Shown here piece by piece: positions 18,668-28,307 of a stretch of DNA of 64,000 nt (the stretch's first letter is position 1; the number at the start of each line of letters is the position of its first letter). Source of the stretch: Bdellovibrionales bacterium (lineage in GTDB: Bacteria; Bdellovibrionota; Bdellovibrionia; Bdellovibrionales; JAMPXM01); NCBI GenBank assembly GCA_016713885.1, contig JADJOF010000003.1, forward strand, positions 496,001 to 560,000. The letters run 5' to 3'. The position numbers and the translations under genes were made by a program. The notes beneath the pieces are model-generated. The model had not been told where the DNA came from and did no database searches. It saw only the letters and a program-made list of their open reading frames with translations.

Positions 18668-19750
18668 ATGTCTCGTCGTGTTTGGTCTCGCCTGTTTTTT
18701 CGAAATCGAGTGGAAAACTCAGGTGATCAAGTCTTTGTTTTGTCGCTAAAGATCGTGGCTTGGGCCACGGTCTCGCTCTTTGCCGGGATGCTTGTCTATT
18801 TGGTGTATCTCGCTCGCGGCGCGATTGAGGCGCTCGGCTTTAATTTTCTGACCACCAACGACTGGAATCCGCCGATGGAGATTTTTGGCGCGGCTCCTTT
18901 TTTGGTTGGGACGTTGGCTTCAAGTTTCATTGCGATTTTCATTGCGGCACCGGTGTCGATCGGCACGGCTTTGTTTTTAAAGGAAGTTGCTCCAAAGCGC
19001 GTGGCGCGGGTGGTGGGGTTTCTTGTTGAGCTTCTCGCTGCGATTCCAAGTGTTGTCTATGGCCTTTGGGGCGTCCTTGTTCTTGCGCCGGTCATGCGCG
19101 ACCATGTTCAGCCGTTTCTTGCGAGTTGGTTTGGACCGGGCACCTATTTTGCCCAGGCTCTAGGGCACGTCCTGACGGGACTCTTTTATCCCTTTCTTTT
19201 GATTGCAGATGTGTTGGGTCTGACGGAAGTGACGCTTGGAACGCTCTCGGAAAAAATGATGGCGCTGGCGCAAGGGCTATTCGATGGTCCTCCGCTTGGC
19301 TTGGGACTTCTCTCGGCGGGTGTTGTGCTGTCGATTATGATCACGCCAACGGTAACGGCGATGTCGCGTGAGGTGTTGGCGATTGTGCCTGATAGCGTTC
19401 GCGAAGGCGCTTTGGGTTTAGGGGCGACGCGCTGGGAGATGATTCGCATCGCACTCTTGCGTTCCAGTCGCGCGGGGCTTGTCGGTGCTGTTATCCTAGG
19501 GCTTGGCCGCGCGATCGGCGAGACGATGGCGGTCACGATGGTGATCGGCAATCGAAATGAGATTCCAAAATCACTTTTTGAACCAGCGCAAACGATGGCT
19601 TCCGTCATCGCCAATGAGTACAACGAGGCCGATGGGCTTCATCTCTCGAGCCTTGCGGCCGTTGGACTTTCGCTCTTTTTGGTTTCGCTTCTTGTGAATT
19701 TAGCGGCGCGAGGTTTTATTCGTTGGATTGAACGAGGGACGCGCGCATGA
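18668..19750 (+). CDS. pstC: Phosphate ABC transporter permease PstC
   Basis: One of two inner-membrane permeases of the high-affinity phosphate importer. About 360 aa with six predicted membrane helices. The permease (EAA) loop is seen in EGALGLGATRWEMIRIALLRSSRAGLVGAVILGLGRAIGETMAV, and AAIPSVVYGLWGVLVLAP is typical of PstC. It is about 40 residues longer than E. coli PstC through a periplasmic insertion around residues 150-200. Start ATG 18668 is preferred over an upstream TTG. The stop overlaps pstA in ATGA. No pstS precedes it. Confidence 0.94.
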   Translation: MSRRVWSRLFFRNRVENSGDQVFVLSLKIVAWATVSLFAGMLVYLVYLARGAIEALGFNFLTTNDWNPPMEIFGAAPFLVGTLASSFIAIFIAAPVSIGTALFLKEVAPKRVARVVGFLVELLAAIPSVVYGLWGVLVLAPVMRDHVQPFLASWFGPGTYFAQALGHVLTGLFYPFLLIADVLGLTEVTLGTLSEKMMALAQGLFDGPPLGLGLLSAGVVLSIMITPTVTAMSREVLAIVPDSVREGALGLGATRWEMIRIALLRSSRAGLVGAVILGLGRAIGETMAVTMVIGNRNEIPKSLFEPAQTMASVIANEYNEADGLHLSSLAAVGLSLFLVSLLVNLAARGFIRWIERGTRA

Positions 19751-20592
19751 AAGAACTTTCTCTTCGCGATGGTCGTCGCAAGGTTCTCAACTGGTCCGCC
19801 ATCACAGTGCTTTGTGTGCTTTCGTTTTTAGCGATCACGCCACTGTTTTTTATTTTTTCCTACCTCGCTGTTCGTGGGGCGGGCGGGCTATCTCTTGCGT
19901 TTTTTACGGAGCTTCCAAAGCCGGTTGGAGAAATTGGCGGGGGCATGGCGAACGCGATCGGCGGAAGCCTCATTCTGCTTTCGATTGCATCGAGTTTTGG
20001 CATTCCAATTGGGCTTGCCTGCGGTGTCGCACTTTCGGAGTTAAAAGTGGGCGTGACGGTTCGAGCTTTGAGGCTTTCCGTTGACCTGCTGACAAGTGTG
20101 CCGTCGATTGTCATTGGTCTTTTTGCGTACGCCGTTGTTGTGGTTCCGATGCGTGGGTATTCGGCTTGGGCCGGAGGTTTTGCACTTTCAATCGTGATGA
20201 TTCCGATTGTGGCGCGTTCGACAGAAGAGATTTTGCGTCTGGTGCCGTCGCATGTCTACGAGGCGGGCCTTGCGCTCGGACTCCCGCGTTGGAAGGTGCT
20301 TTTGCGCCTGATTATTCCAGGTGTGCGCGCCGGTGTGACAACAGGGATCCTGCTTGCCTCTGCCCGTGTTTCGGGTGAGACGGCTCCGCTTCTCTTTACG
20401 GCGTTTTCAAACTCATTTGGCTTTCGCGGACTCAATCAACCGATTGCGAGTCTTCCGGTTCAGATTTTCACCTACGCCACAAGCCATGACGATACATGGC
20501 GGCAGCTGGCGTGGACGGGGGCCTTGGTTCTTGTCTTTGTGGTTTTTTTGCTCAATCTTGTGACGCGTTTCTTGATTCGACGACGTGAGTAA
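19747..20592 (+). CDS. pstA: Phosphate ABC transporter permease PstA
   Basis: Second inner-membrane permease of the Pst importer, 281 aa, with six membrane segments. Family motifs include LLTSVPSIVIGLFAY, PIVARSTEEILRLVPSHVYEAGLALGLPRWKVLLRLIIPG (the ABC-coupling EAA loop) and ARVSGETAPLLFTAF. It starts within the pstC stop codon region (ATGA), indicating coupled translation, and is followed 14 nt later by pstB. Confidence 0.95.
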   Translation: MKELSLRDGRRKVLNWSAITVLCVLSFLAITPLFFIFSYLAVRGAGGLSLAFFTELPKPVGEIGGGMANAIGGSLILLSIASSFGIPIGLACGVALSELKVGVTVRALRLSVDLLTSVPSIVIGLFAYAVVVVPMRGYSAWAGGFALSIVMIPIVARSTEEILRLVPSHVYEAGLALGLPRWKVLLRLIIPGVRAGVTTGILLASARVSGETAPLLFTAFSNSFGFRGLNQPIASLPVQIFTYATSHDDTWRQLAWTGALVLVFVVFLLNLVTRFLIRRRE

Positions 20593-20606
20593 AGGATAGC
20601 GGGTTC

Positions 20607-21386
20607 ATGACCGATTCAGAAATTTCACTTCGCACCGAAGGACTTAGCGCATGGTTTGGCGATCACCATGTCGTGAAGTCGATATCGCTCTCCGTGAGTC
20701 GCAACGACGTGTATGCTTTGATAGGCCCTTCAGGTTGCGGAAAGTCGACTTTTATACGTTGCCTGAATCGCCTGCATGAAGAGATCGATGGCGCGCGTGT
20801 GCAGGGTGATGTTTGGATCTCTGGCGACAGCGGGTCTGAGAATATCTATGCACCGGGGAGTGATCCAGTCGCCATCCGTCGCCAAGTTGGGATGGTTTTT
20901 CAAAAACCAAATCCGTTTCCGGGACTTTCGATTTTTGACAATGTCGTTGCTGGTTTGCGACTGGCCGGCGTGAAGCGACGATCAGTGCTCGAGGAAGTCG
21001 TCGAAACGTCTCTCAAGCACGCAGCCCTCTGGACGGAAGTGAAAGACAAGTTGAAAAAGCCAGGGACGTCGCTTTCTGGCGGTCAGCAACAGCGGCTTTG
21101 TATTGCTCGTGCACTTGCTGTTCGACCAAAAATTCTTTTGATGGATGAGCCAACGTCGGCGCTTGATCCGATTTCAACGGCACGTATCGAGGAGCTTGTG
21201 ATGCGGCTTCGCAGCGAAGTGACGGTTCTGATTGTCACGCACAACATGCAGCAGGCCGCGCGGATCTCGAATCAAACTGCGTTTTTTCTGATGGGCGAAC
21301 TTGTTGAGTCGGGACCTACAAGTCGTATTTTCACGAAGCCAAAGGACACGCGAACTGAGCAGTATATCACGGGTCGCTTCGGCTGA
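20607..21386 (+). CDS. pstB: Phosphate ABC transporter ATPase PstB
   Basis: ATP-hydrolysing subunit that energises phosphate import through PstCA. Walker A is GPSGCGKST, the Q-loop lies in VGMVFQKPNPFPG, the ABC signature is SLSGGQQQRLCIARALA, and Walker B is ILLMDEPTSALDP, with the H-loop in LIVTHNMQQAARI. The 259-aa length is normal. The PhoU gene follows after 20 nt. Confidence 0.97.
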   Translation: MTDSEISLRTEGLSAWFGDHHVVKSISLSVSRNDVYALIGPSGCGKSTFIRCLNRLHEEIDGARVQGDVWISGDSGSENIYAPGSDPVAIRRQVGMVFQKPNPFPGLSIFDNVVAGLRLAGVKRRSVLEEVVETSLKHAALWTEVKDKLKKPGTSLSGGQQQRLCIARALAVRPKILLMDEPTSALDPISTARIEELVMRLRSEVTVLIVTHNMQQAARISNQTAFFLMGELVESGPTSRIFTKPKDTRTEQYITGRFG

Positions 21387-21406
21387 TTTTTTTCTTAGGG
21401 GGATCG

Positions 21407-22090
21407 ATGCAACGGCAATTTGAACAAGAGCTGCGTGAGCTAAAAAATCGAATCTTGGCGATGGGCGGCCTCGTTGAGCAGTCGATTGAAAAGGCCACGC
21501 ATACTTTGCAGGCCAAAGATAAGAACGGCCTAACGGCATTGCGTGCGATCGAGCGAAAGATCAATGAGGAGCATATCGCGATCGACAGCCTATGCCTTGA
21601 GGTTTTGGCCAGGCTCTCGCCGGTTGCCGCCGATCTTCGACTCATCTTGGCAATTATCAAGATTAATACAGATTTGGAGCGGATGGGCGACCAGGCGATG
21701 AACATCGGTTATAACACCGAACATTACATCGAAGATGGTGGGATTGACCTGCAAGAGAGCTTGAAACTGAATCTTCCGACGATGGCAACGGCTGTCCGCA
21801 AAATGGTTCGCGACGCACTCGATGCGTTTATGAAGGGCGATACCGTGCTCGCGCAGAAGGTTCTGGAAAGTGATGATGAGGTTGACTCTTACAAAAATAA
21901 CATCTTCGACACGTTGGTGACGTTTATGCGCACGAAACCCGACCAGATTGGATCGGCACTTGATCTGATTTTGGTGGCTCGAAACTTAGAGCGTATGGGG
22001 GATCATGCCACAAATATCGCTGAAGACGTGATTTTTGCTTGTACAGGAGAAGACGTTCGACATGGAGTCGGGGGTCACGGGAACGAATGA
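21407..22090 (+). CDS. phoU: Phosphate signalling protein PhoU
   Basis: Peripheral negative regulator linking PstSCAB to the PhoR kinase; it dampens Pho activation when phosphate is plentiful. The 227-aa protein consists of two three-helix PhoU repeats. Each has the metal-binding signature (I)NTDLERMGDQAMNI in the first half and LVARNLERMGDHATNIAEDVIF in the second. A GGGGG ribosome site precedes ATG 21407. Its stop overlaps the phoB start in ATGA at 22087-22090. Confidence 0.95.
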   Translation: MQRQFEQELRELKNRILAMGGLVEQSIEKATHTLQAKDKNGLTALRAIERKINEEHIAIDSLCLEVLARLSPVAADLRLILAIIKINTDLERMGDQAMNIGYNTEHYIEDGGIDLQESLKLNLPTMATAVRKMVRDALDAFMKGDTVLAQKVLESDDEVDSYKNNIFDTLVTFMRTKPDQIGSALDLILVARNLERMGDHATNIAEDVIFACTGEDVRHGVGGHGNE

Positions 22091-22791
22091 GCCAGAAGAT
22101 TTTGGTCGTTGAAGATGAAGTCGATGTTCGTGAGCTTGTGGTCTTGCATCTCAAGCGTTTGGGACACGCAGTGACGGCAGTCGGCTCGGTTGAAGAAGCA
22201 CGCGGCGCAATGGCGGCGGCGCGATTTGATCTTGCCGTTGTTGACTGGATGCTGCCTGGTGCAAGTGGCGTCGATTTTATTCGTGAGACTCGTCGGAGCC
22301 GAGATCGTGGGGAACTTGCGATATTGATGCTCACGGCGATGTCAGAGCCCAAAGATATTGTCGAAGGGCTTGATGCGGGTGCTGACGACTATTTATCGAA
22401 GCCTTTTGATGCTGGCGTTTTGGTGGCTCGCGTGCGCGCGCTGAGTCGGCGAATTTCTGGAACTCAGGATGCAGGGACGCCTTCGATGGAAGTGGTGAAG
22501 CTCGGGCAGCTTCACTTGTTTCCTGAGACCTACGAGGTGAAGTGCTGTGGCGAGCCGATCTCGCTCACTCCAAGTGAGTTTAAGCTCTTGATCGCGCTCT
22601 CAAAGAGTCAGGGACGGGTTTTGACCCGCGATTCTCTTATTTCGCAGATTCAGGGTGAGGGCGTGAGTGTGGTGGGACGCACGGTCGACACCCATGTTTT
22701 TGGCCTGAGGAAGAAACTGGGCGATTGCGCCGATGTGATTGAGACGGTGCGCGGCGTCGGCTATCGCGTTAAACCCGATTTAGAGGCTTAA
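22087..22791 (+). CDS. phoB: PhoB-type response regulator
   Basis: OmpR/PhoB-family transcription factor for phosphate starvation. The receiver domain has the acidic pair in VVEDEVD, phospho-acceptor Asp53 in VVDWMLPG, Thr in LMLTA and Lys in DDYLSKPF. The C-terminal winged helix has LTPSEFKLLIALSKSQGRVLTRDSL and VGRTVDTHVFGLRKKLG. ATG 22087 lies in the phoU stop; the frame is open upstream but inside phoU. The cognate kinase gene is next, and a candidate binding site lies at 18617-18634. Confidence 0.94.
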   Translation: MSQKILVVEDEVDVRELVVLHLKRLGHAVTAVGSVEEARGAMAAARFDLAVVDWMLPGASGVDFIRETRRSRDRGELAILMLTAMSEPKDIVEGLDAGADDYLSKPFDAGVLVARVRALSRRISGTQDAGTPSMEVVKLGQLHLFPETYEVKCCGEPISLTPSEFKLLIALSKSQGRVLTRDSLISQIQGEGVSVVGRTVDTHVFGLRKKLGDCADVIETVRGVGYRVKPDLEA

Positions 22792-22801
22792 ATGGCCTTC
22801 T

Positions 22802-24397
22802 GTGACCAAGACTTCGAAATCGGCATTTGAGCAGCAGAGTCGTCAACCGGCGGAGTGGCGCCGTCGGCGCGATCGCGTTCGTCGTCTGAAGCGGGTCTTG
22901 AGCTGGCTTTCGCTGCGTGGCTTCCCGTGGCGCATTGCGGGTGGACACTTCGGTCTGCAAATTTCTGGATTTGTTGTTGGGCTTGCGCTGACGGTTTATC
23001 TTTTGCGTGAAGGTGCGGTGTCGGCCGAGTTGACCAATTCGCAGCTCGATCTTTTTGATCAAAAACTGACTTGGGTTTTTACATTGGCCGCAAGTCTTGG
23101 TGTTGGCTGGTTTTTTCTCACGACCTATTGGGCCTTTCGACCGCTATCGAGAGTCTTGCGTGCGGTGAAGCAGGGTACGTTTAAGGCGCGCCCGCTTGGT
23201 GAAGAAAGCGATGGCGCCGAGATCGAAGAGTTGTTTGTCGATGAGCCAGGAGAGTGGGCTGAGCTTGAACGTTCAGTCGGGCGTTTGGCGGGGCGGATTA
23301 AAGACCGCGAAGTCGAGATCACGCGAGAGCGAGAGGAGCTTGTCACGATTCTGAGCTCGGTGAACGATGCGATCGTCGCAATGGGAAAAGACACTGAGCC
23401 GCTTTATTTTAACTCGCGATTTGCGGTTTTGTTTGGGGCCGGTGGCTCGCTTGGTGCGGCCCAGCCACTGCGCGAACGTTTTCGCGTTCCTGAACTGCTC
23501 GATGGTTTCAATCGGGTTTTGCAAGAAGGGCGAACGCGGACGTTTCGTGTTCGCATGCGGACTGAGCTTCATCTCAACGAGCGTGATTTTAGCATCTCGG
23601 TTTCGCCACTTTTTCTGCGAGAAGCCGAGGAGTTCGTATCGCCAGGTGGTCGACCGCCCATCTACGGTGCAGTCGCGATTTTTCACGACATCTCTGAACT
23701 CAAGCAGACCGAGCAGATGCGAATGGATTTTGTCGCCAATGCATCACATGAACTGAAAACGCCGCTGACGTCGATCAAGGGATATGTGGACGCTGCGAAG
23801 ATGGATCTTGAGGACGGTCGCATTGAAGAGGCGCGTGGATTTTTGGATGTTGCGACTCGAAATGTCGATCGTTTGATGGCTCTTGTTTATGATCTTCTGG
23901 AGCTTGCGACTCTTGAGTCGGGCGCCGAGGTCAAAAAGAGTCTGGTGAGTCCGCAAGAGGTCACTGAAGCGACGGTGCGCATGCTCGAGGGTCGGCACCG
24001 GGCGCGGCACCGCCTTCGCGTCGAATGTTCGGTGGATCGGCTCTTGGCGGACCCTCGACGAATCGAACAGGTTTTGACGAACTTAATTGATAACGCCATG
24101 AAGTACTCACCCGAAGATAGTGAGATTCGCATTGTTTGGGAACCAGGCCAGGGTGCCAACAGCGGGGATACAGTTCTGCGTGTTCGCGACAGCGGTCCCG
24201 GGATTTCAGATGAGCACTTACCGCGTCTATTTGAGCGCTTTTATCGCGTCGATGCCGGGCGTGCGCGCGAGGTTGGCGGTACAGGGCTTGGTCTTGCGAT
24301 CGTCAAACACATCGTACTTTCGCACGGTGGATCGATCGCTGTTCGCTCCAAGATTGGCGAGGGTTCTGAGTTTCTTTGTCGCTTCCCGAATAAGTAA
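22802..24397 (+). CDS. phoR: PhoR-type sensor histidine kinase
   Basis: Inner-membrane kinase partner of the adjacent PhoB, 531 aa. Two membrane helices lie at about residues 45-63 and 82-103 with only a short loop between, as in PhoR, which senses phosphate through PstSCAB/PhoU rather than a large periplasmic domain. A HAMP-like linker and a PAS domain (residues 185-300) follow. The H-box is NASHELKTPLTSIKG with His316; N, G1 and G2 boxes are LIDNAMKYSP, RDSGPGIS and GGTGLGLAIVKHIV. The start is GTG 22802. Confidence 0.92.
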   Translation: MTKTSKSAFEQQSRQPAEWRRRRDRVRRLKRVLSWLSLRGFPWRIAGGHFGLQISGFVVGLALTVYLLREGAVSAELTNSQLDLFDQKLTWVFTLAASLGVGWFFLTTYWAFRPLSRVLRAVKQGTFKARPLGEESDGAEIEELFVDEPGEWAELERSVGRLAGRIKDREVEITREREELVTILSSVNDAIVAMGKDTEPLYFNSRFAVLFGAGGSLGAAQPLRERFRVPELLDGFNRVLQEGRTRTFRVRMRTELHLNERDFSISVSPLFLREAEEFVSPGGRPPIYGAVAIFHDISELKQTEQMRMDFVANASHELKTPLTSIKGYVDAAKMDLEDGRIEEARGFLDVATRNVDRLMALVYDLLELATLESGAEVKKSLVSPQEVTEATVRMLEGRHRARHRLRVECSVDRLLADPRRIEQVLTNLIDNAMKYSPEDSEIRIVWEPGQGANSGDTVLRVRDSGPGISDEHLPRLFERFYRVDAGRAREVGGTGLGLAIVKHIVLSHGGSIAVRSKIGEGSEFLCRFPNK

Positions 24398-24412
24398 ATC
24401 CGGAGGTTTGCG

Positions 24413-25773
24413 ATGAATCGCGGCTTTGTTTTATCTCCCAATGATGAGTCGGTTGTCGGAGAAGTCGATTGGCTAAATGCTTCTGAGCTTCAGGTGCGGC
24501 TCGAGCAGTTTTTTAAAAAGAAAGTCAGCGAGAAAGCTCAGCGCGCACGAGCGTTAAAGATGGTTGCTGATCACATTCAGGCGACAAGTGAGGACTGGGC
24601 GCAGTTGATTGCCAGTGAAGGTGGAAAGCCGCTTCGCGATGCCCGGGTGGAGGTGGCTCGAGCGGTGGTGACCCTCGAGCTTTGTGCAGAAGAGGCGGTG
24701 TCGTGTCGTGAGGAGATTCTGCCGATGCAGCGGACGGCGCGGCCTGCTGCAAGACGGCAGTCATCTATCCGGAACCGCTGGGGCCGATTCTGGCGATCAC
24801 CGCCTTTAATCATCCGCTCAATTTGGTGGCGCACACGGTGGGGCCAGCCGTTGCCGCCGGATGTCCCGTTTTTTTAAAGCCTGCGCCGGAGACGCCTCTT
24901 TCTGGACTCAAGCTGATTGAACTTTTAAGAACGGCGCTGCCTGATGATCCTATCGACGGTGCGCTTTTTTCGAACGAGGTGGCTGAAGGCCTTGCGGCCG
25001 ACCCTCGCTGGGCCGGTGTCACATTTATCGGCTCGTCAAACGTCGGCTGGCATTTGCGGCAGGTCGTGAGTCCTGGAGTTCGATTGTTTCTTGAACATGG
25101 TGGCAGCGCGCCGATGATCGTGATGCCGTCTGCAAATATGGAGCGGGCTCTAGCGGCGGCTCTGAAGCACGCGTTTTATCACTCGGGTCAGGTCTGTATT
25201 TCGCTTCAAAGGCTGTTTGTTCATGTCGATGTTGAATCTGACTTTCGCCAAAAGTTGATCCACGAGATCGAAAAGCTCAAAGTCGGCGACGCAAGGCTTG
25301 AGGAAACCGATTGTGGTCCATTGATTCGGAGTCGTGATCTTGAGCGGGTGCAGAGCTGGCTAGCCGAAGCGGTGGCGAGCGGAGCTCGTGTCTTGACTGG
25401 GGGAGAGCGGCTAGGTCGCCGATTGATGCGGCCGGTGCTCATGGATCACGTGCCGATCGCGGCGAAACTCTTTCAAGAGGAAGTCTTTGGTCCTGTTTTA
25501 GTTATGCAATCATTTGTCGATCTGGATGAGGCGATCGCGCTCGCCAATTCCACGCGCTGGTCATTTCAAGCGGCGGTTTTTAGCCAACGCGAAGATGAGA
25601 TCGAGCGCGCGACGCGTGAGCTGAGGGCTGCGGCCGTTACCGTGAATGAGGGGCCTGCGTTTCGCGTGGACTGGACGCCGTTTCGCGGTGCTGGGCCTAG
25701 TGGCCTTGGCACCGGTGGTGTGCCCTTTGCGGTGCGTGATTTCACAAGTCGAAAGCTTGTGGTGAGAGCGTGA
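24413..25773 (+). pseudogene. Aldehyde dehydrogenase, frame interrupted near 24749
   Basis: NAD(P)-dependent aldehyde dehydrogenase, about 453 aa after repair. The N-terminal frame ends at 24877; the remainder is read in another frame from KTAVIYPEPLGPILAITAFNHPLNLVAHT onwards. The two join as RPAGKTAVIYPEP if one G is restored in GCTGCAAG (24746-24752). Catalytic residues are the Glu in FLEHGGSAP and the Cys in HSGQVCISLQR; PLIRSRDLERV and EEVFGPVLVMQSF are also typical. It begins 15 nt after phoR and its stop overlaps the next gene in GTGA. Substrate unknown; the semialdehyde/SSADH-like branch is possible. Confidence 0.85.
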
Positions 25774-26711
25774 GACGCTTTCGGCGAACGGTTGTTGGTC
25801 TGATTGTTCTAATTGGAGTTTTTAGTGCTTCTCTGGCTGTCGCGTCAGAGCGTTTTGTTCCACTGTATCCAACGGACCCCGGTCGTCCACGATCGATGAC
25901 GTGGCCACTTGTTTTTACGACACTTCTTCCTGGGTTCGATCAGTGGTACGAGGGGCAAGAAGCCGAAGGCTCGATTTTGAGTGGAGCTGCATTTGGCGGA
26001 CTGCTGCTCGCGTCTTCGGCGCGCTTGGAAACGTCGGGCGGAGACGTGCTGGCCTCTCGCGACGATCGGGTTCGTAGTGCCGCTCTCGGTTTTCAAATTT
26101 ATTCAGCTGCTGGAAGCTTTTCGGCGTTCCACTCATTTCGATCCGCCGCTAAAACATGGCCTGGTCAATTTGAGTTCATGAAGGGAGCTGAAAGCGAAGG
26201 TCTTGACGACCTTATAGCGGCTCCCTGGGACTTTTCAATGCTAAGGCGCTCGACAACATGGGGTGCGCTCGCTTTTGCGCTCGGACTTGCGGCGGTGGAC
26301 ATTGCCAATGTCGATTCGATATGGAGTCGCAATAGTTATGGCCTTCGAGATCTTGGATTCGGCACGGCATTTTCAACGTTTGCAGGCATGCATGAAGAGG
26401 CGCTTTTTCGAGGGACTCTACAGCCGCTATTTCGCCGCAGCTGGGGATCGGAATGGGGCTCGAATCTTGCGACGTCTGTGATCTTTGGCGCCGCTCACTA
26501 TTCTGAAACCAATCGATTTCCTCTCGCACAAACATTGGCGGGCTACTACTTGGGTTGGGTTGCGATGGAGAATGGCTGGTCATTGAAAGAATCGATTTTC
26601 ATTCACACTTGGTGGGACATCATTCTCTTGAATGCACAGTACTTGATTGAGTCTCGCGACCGAAGTCGAGAGGCGATTTATCGATTGCCGGATCTCCATC
26701 TTTCTTTTTGA
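25770..26711 (+). CDS. CPBP (CAAX-like) family intramembrane protease
   Basis: Exported/membrane protein of 313 aa. An N-terminal signal anchor is followed by several membrane helices. The CPBP glutamate motif is MHEEALFRGTLQPLFRR (EExxxR), with further family residues in SVIFGAAHYSETN and FIHTWWDIILL that supply metal-binding His. These are putative intramembrane metalloproteases or maturation factors; the substrate is unknown. The start is GTG 25770, overlapping the upstream stop (GTGA). The N-terminal 180 residues resemble bacterial proteins that begin with an LLPGFDQWYEG-type segment of unknown role. Confidence 0.8.
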   Translation: MRRFRRTVVGLIVLIGVFSASLAVASERFVPLYPTDPGRPRSMTWPLVFTTLLPGFDQWYEGQEAEGSILSGAAFGGLLLASSARLETSGGDVLASRDDRVRSAALGFQIYSAAGSFSAFHSFRSAAKTWPGQFEFMKGAESEGLDDLIAAPWDFSMLRRSTTWGALAFALGLAAVDIANVDSIWSRNSYGLRDLGFGTAFSTFAGMHEEALFRGTLQPLFRRSWGSEWGSNLATSVIFGAAHYSETNRFPLAQTLAGYYLGWVAMENGWSLKESIFIHTWWDIILLNAQYLIESRDRSREAIYRLPDLHLSF

Positions 26712-26771
26712 GCGGCCCGCAGGAATAAGATGGCGGTCGATCTTGCGAACGACCCACCATCCGGTTGTGGG

Positions 26772-27995
26772 TCAGTTGATGAGGTGACTGAGATCGAACC
26801 AAAGATCAAACATCAACAGCAGCTCCTGGTCTGACGTTTTGACGACTGACTTATAGACAATCTCATTTCCAGTTTGAGCGTCGGTCTCTTTGAAACTTGG
26901 ATCAAATCCAAGATCGATGACTTGGATTTTGAGATCGGCTAGCGGCTTGAGTTCGTCGAGAGTGGCTTTGCCGTCGAGGTTTGTATCGCTCCAAAGACCG
27001 AGCTCGCTAAAAACCGGGTCTTGACGCGTGATGAAGCCGTCGTGATTCGTGTCGAACTTTTTGAGCGCTGCAAATCCGTTCTCTGAGGTTTTTCCGTCAG
27101 GCCCCTTGCTATTGTCGCCGAAGAGCTGATCGATTCCATTGATGACAGGTGTTCCATTCTTGGTCCTTTCTGGGCGAACAAGAAACATGAAGCTTGGTTG
27201 CTCGATCCAGGAAAGTGGAATCTTCTGCGCCGACTCTCGACCAAACCGAAAGGCGTTCTGACCCAAGAGATCAAAGAAGACTGGGCGTTCAGATTCTTTC
27301 GAGAAAGAAAGGTGTTCATCCTTTTTCGTTTGAATGATGAGAGGAGATGCGCGTCGATCACACTCATCGTTATTGACAGTCGAGTTGTTTATGTTGACCA
27401 AGAGTGGAAGCGGAGCGAGCGCTGCATCAGTGTCGCCGGGGGCCGTGAATCGATAGGCTTGTCCGCCGACAATGATCGACTTGGGGTCGCTTACGGTCGA
27501 CGTTGAGCTCAATGCGGTAACGGTGACTTCATAAGGTTGTCCGACTTTGAGTTCACAGTTGAAAAGGGTGACGTGACGTTGGTTTTCTAGGTCGCGTTTA
27601 AGGACTGAAGAGCGAATGCTATCGATGTTGTCATTTGCGCAAACAGGTACCCGATCGCCGTTCGCGTTTGAGTAAATGACGACTTTGACAGAGCTCGCTG
27701 CTGCGAGGTTGACGCCAGAATTTTGCTGCGACTGAAAGTTGCTACAGGCCGTGGCGACGGGAATTTTAAAACGAGCTGTTGGCAAAAGGTCGCCATTGTT
27801 TCTGTCGGTATTCTCGTCAAGAGATTGTCCGGCCTCGCGCGGTGTCGCAAGAACTGCGTTTTTGAGGATCGTTGTCTCTTTGAGTGCAGCCTGTTTCTCG
27901 CTAAGACTGATCGTTTCGAAACCGTTCATTGAGCACGCGCTTAAGCACATTAGTGAAAGCACGGCCCCTGAGACCACGCCGTTGAGACGTTTCAT
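26772..27995 (-). CDS. Lipoprotein with EF-hand-like calcium-binding segment
   Basis: A 407-aa exported lipoprotein: lipobox LMCLSAC places the acylated Cys near residue 21. Near residue 325-360 a pair of EF-hand/dockerin-like loops is visible, DTNHDGFITRQD and DTNLDGKATLDEL, each with the D-x-N-x-D-G pattern. The N-terminal 200 residues look beta-rich and have scattered Cys. A GGGGGAAAT ribosome site precedes ATG 27995. It is probably anchored in the outer membrane. The function is unknown; EF-hand segments of this arrangement also occur in secreted adhesins and hydrolases. Confidence 0.8.
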   Translation of the reverse strand: MKRLNGVVSGAVLSLMCLSACSMNGFETISLSEKQAALKETTILKNAVLATPREAGQSLDENTDRNNGDLLPTARFKIPVATACSNFQSQQNSGVNLAAASSVKVVIYSNANGDRVPVCANDNIDSIRSSVLKRDLENQRHVTLFNCELKVGQPYEVTVTALSSTSTVSDPKSIIVGGQAYRFTAPGDTDAALAPLPLLVNINNSTVNNDECDRRASPLIIQTKKDEHLSFSKESERPVFFDLLGQNAFRFGRESAQKIPLSWIEQPSFMFLVRPERTKNGTPVINGIDQLFGDNSKGPDGKTSENGFAALKKFDTNHDGFITRQDPVFSELGLWSDTNLDGKATLDELKPLADLKIQVIDLGFDPSFKETDAQTGNEIVYKSVVKTSDQELLLMFDLWFDLSHLIN

Positions 27996-28307
27996 ATTTC
28001 CCCCTGTGAAAAGTCACATGACATAGCAAGGCTGCAATGTGGGTACCGCGGCTCACCACTGGAGATCGTCGAGGGAATGATTGGCCTTCAGCTAAAATAG
28101 CGAAGTTCTTTTGAGACCTTGCCGCGAGCGAGCGGATGAATCCGAGCGCCGGACTCCACCGGCGGGTCTGTCGATAGGCGAGTAAGCTGTCGATAGAACA
28201 AGCGAATTAAGATTTGGGCACATTGAAGATGGGACAGGACAGGCTTCCCGGAACGACAAGATCTCGGGGCCGAGAGGGAACCACACGATAGTAGGCCAGT
28301 TTGGAAA
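27996..28307. other. Intergenic region between two minus-strand genes
   Basis: About 310 bp with no supportable gene. It contains a direct 10-mer repeat CTGTCGATAG (about 28168 and 28187). A promoter for the lipoprotein gene presumably lies near 28000-28050 but I see no clear -35/-10 pair. Confidence 0.4.
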
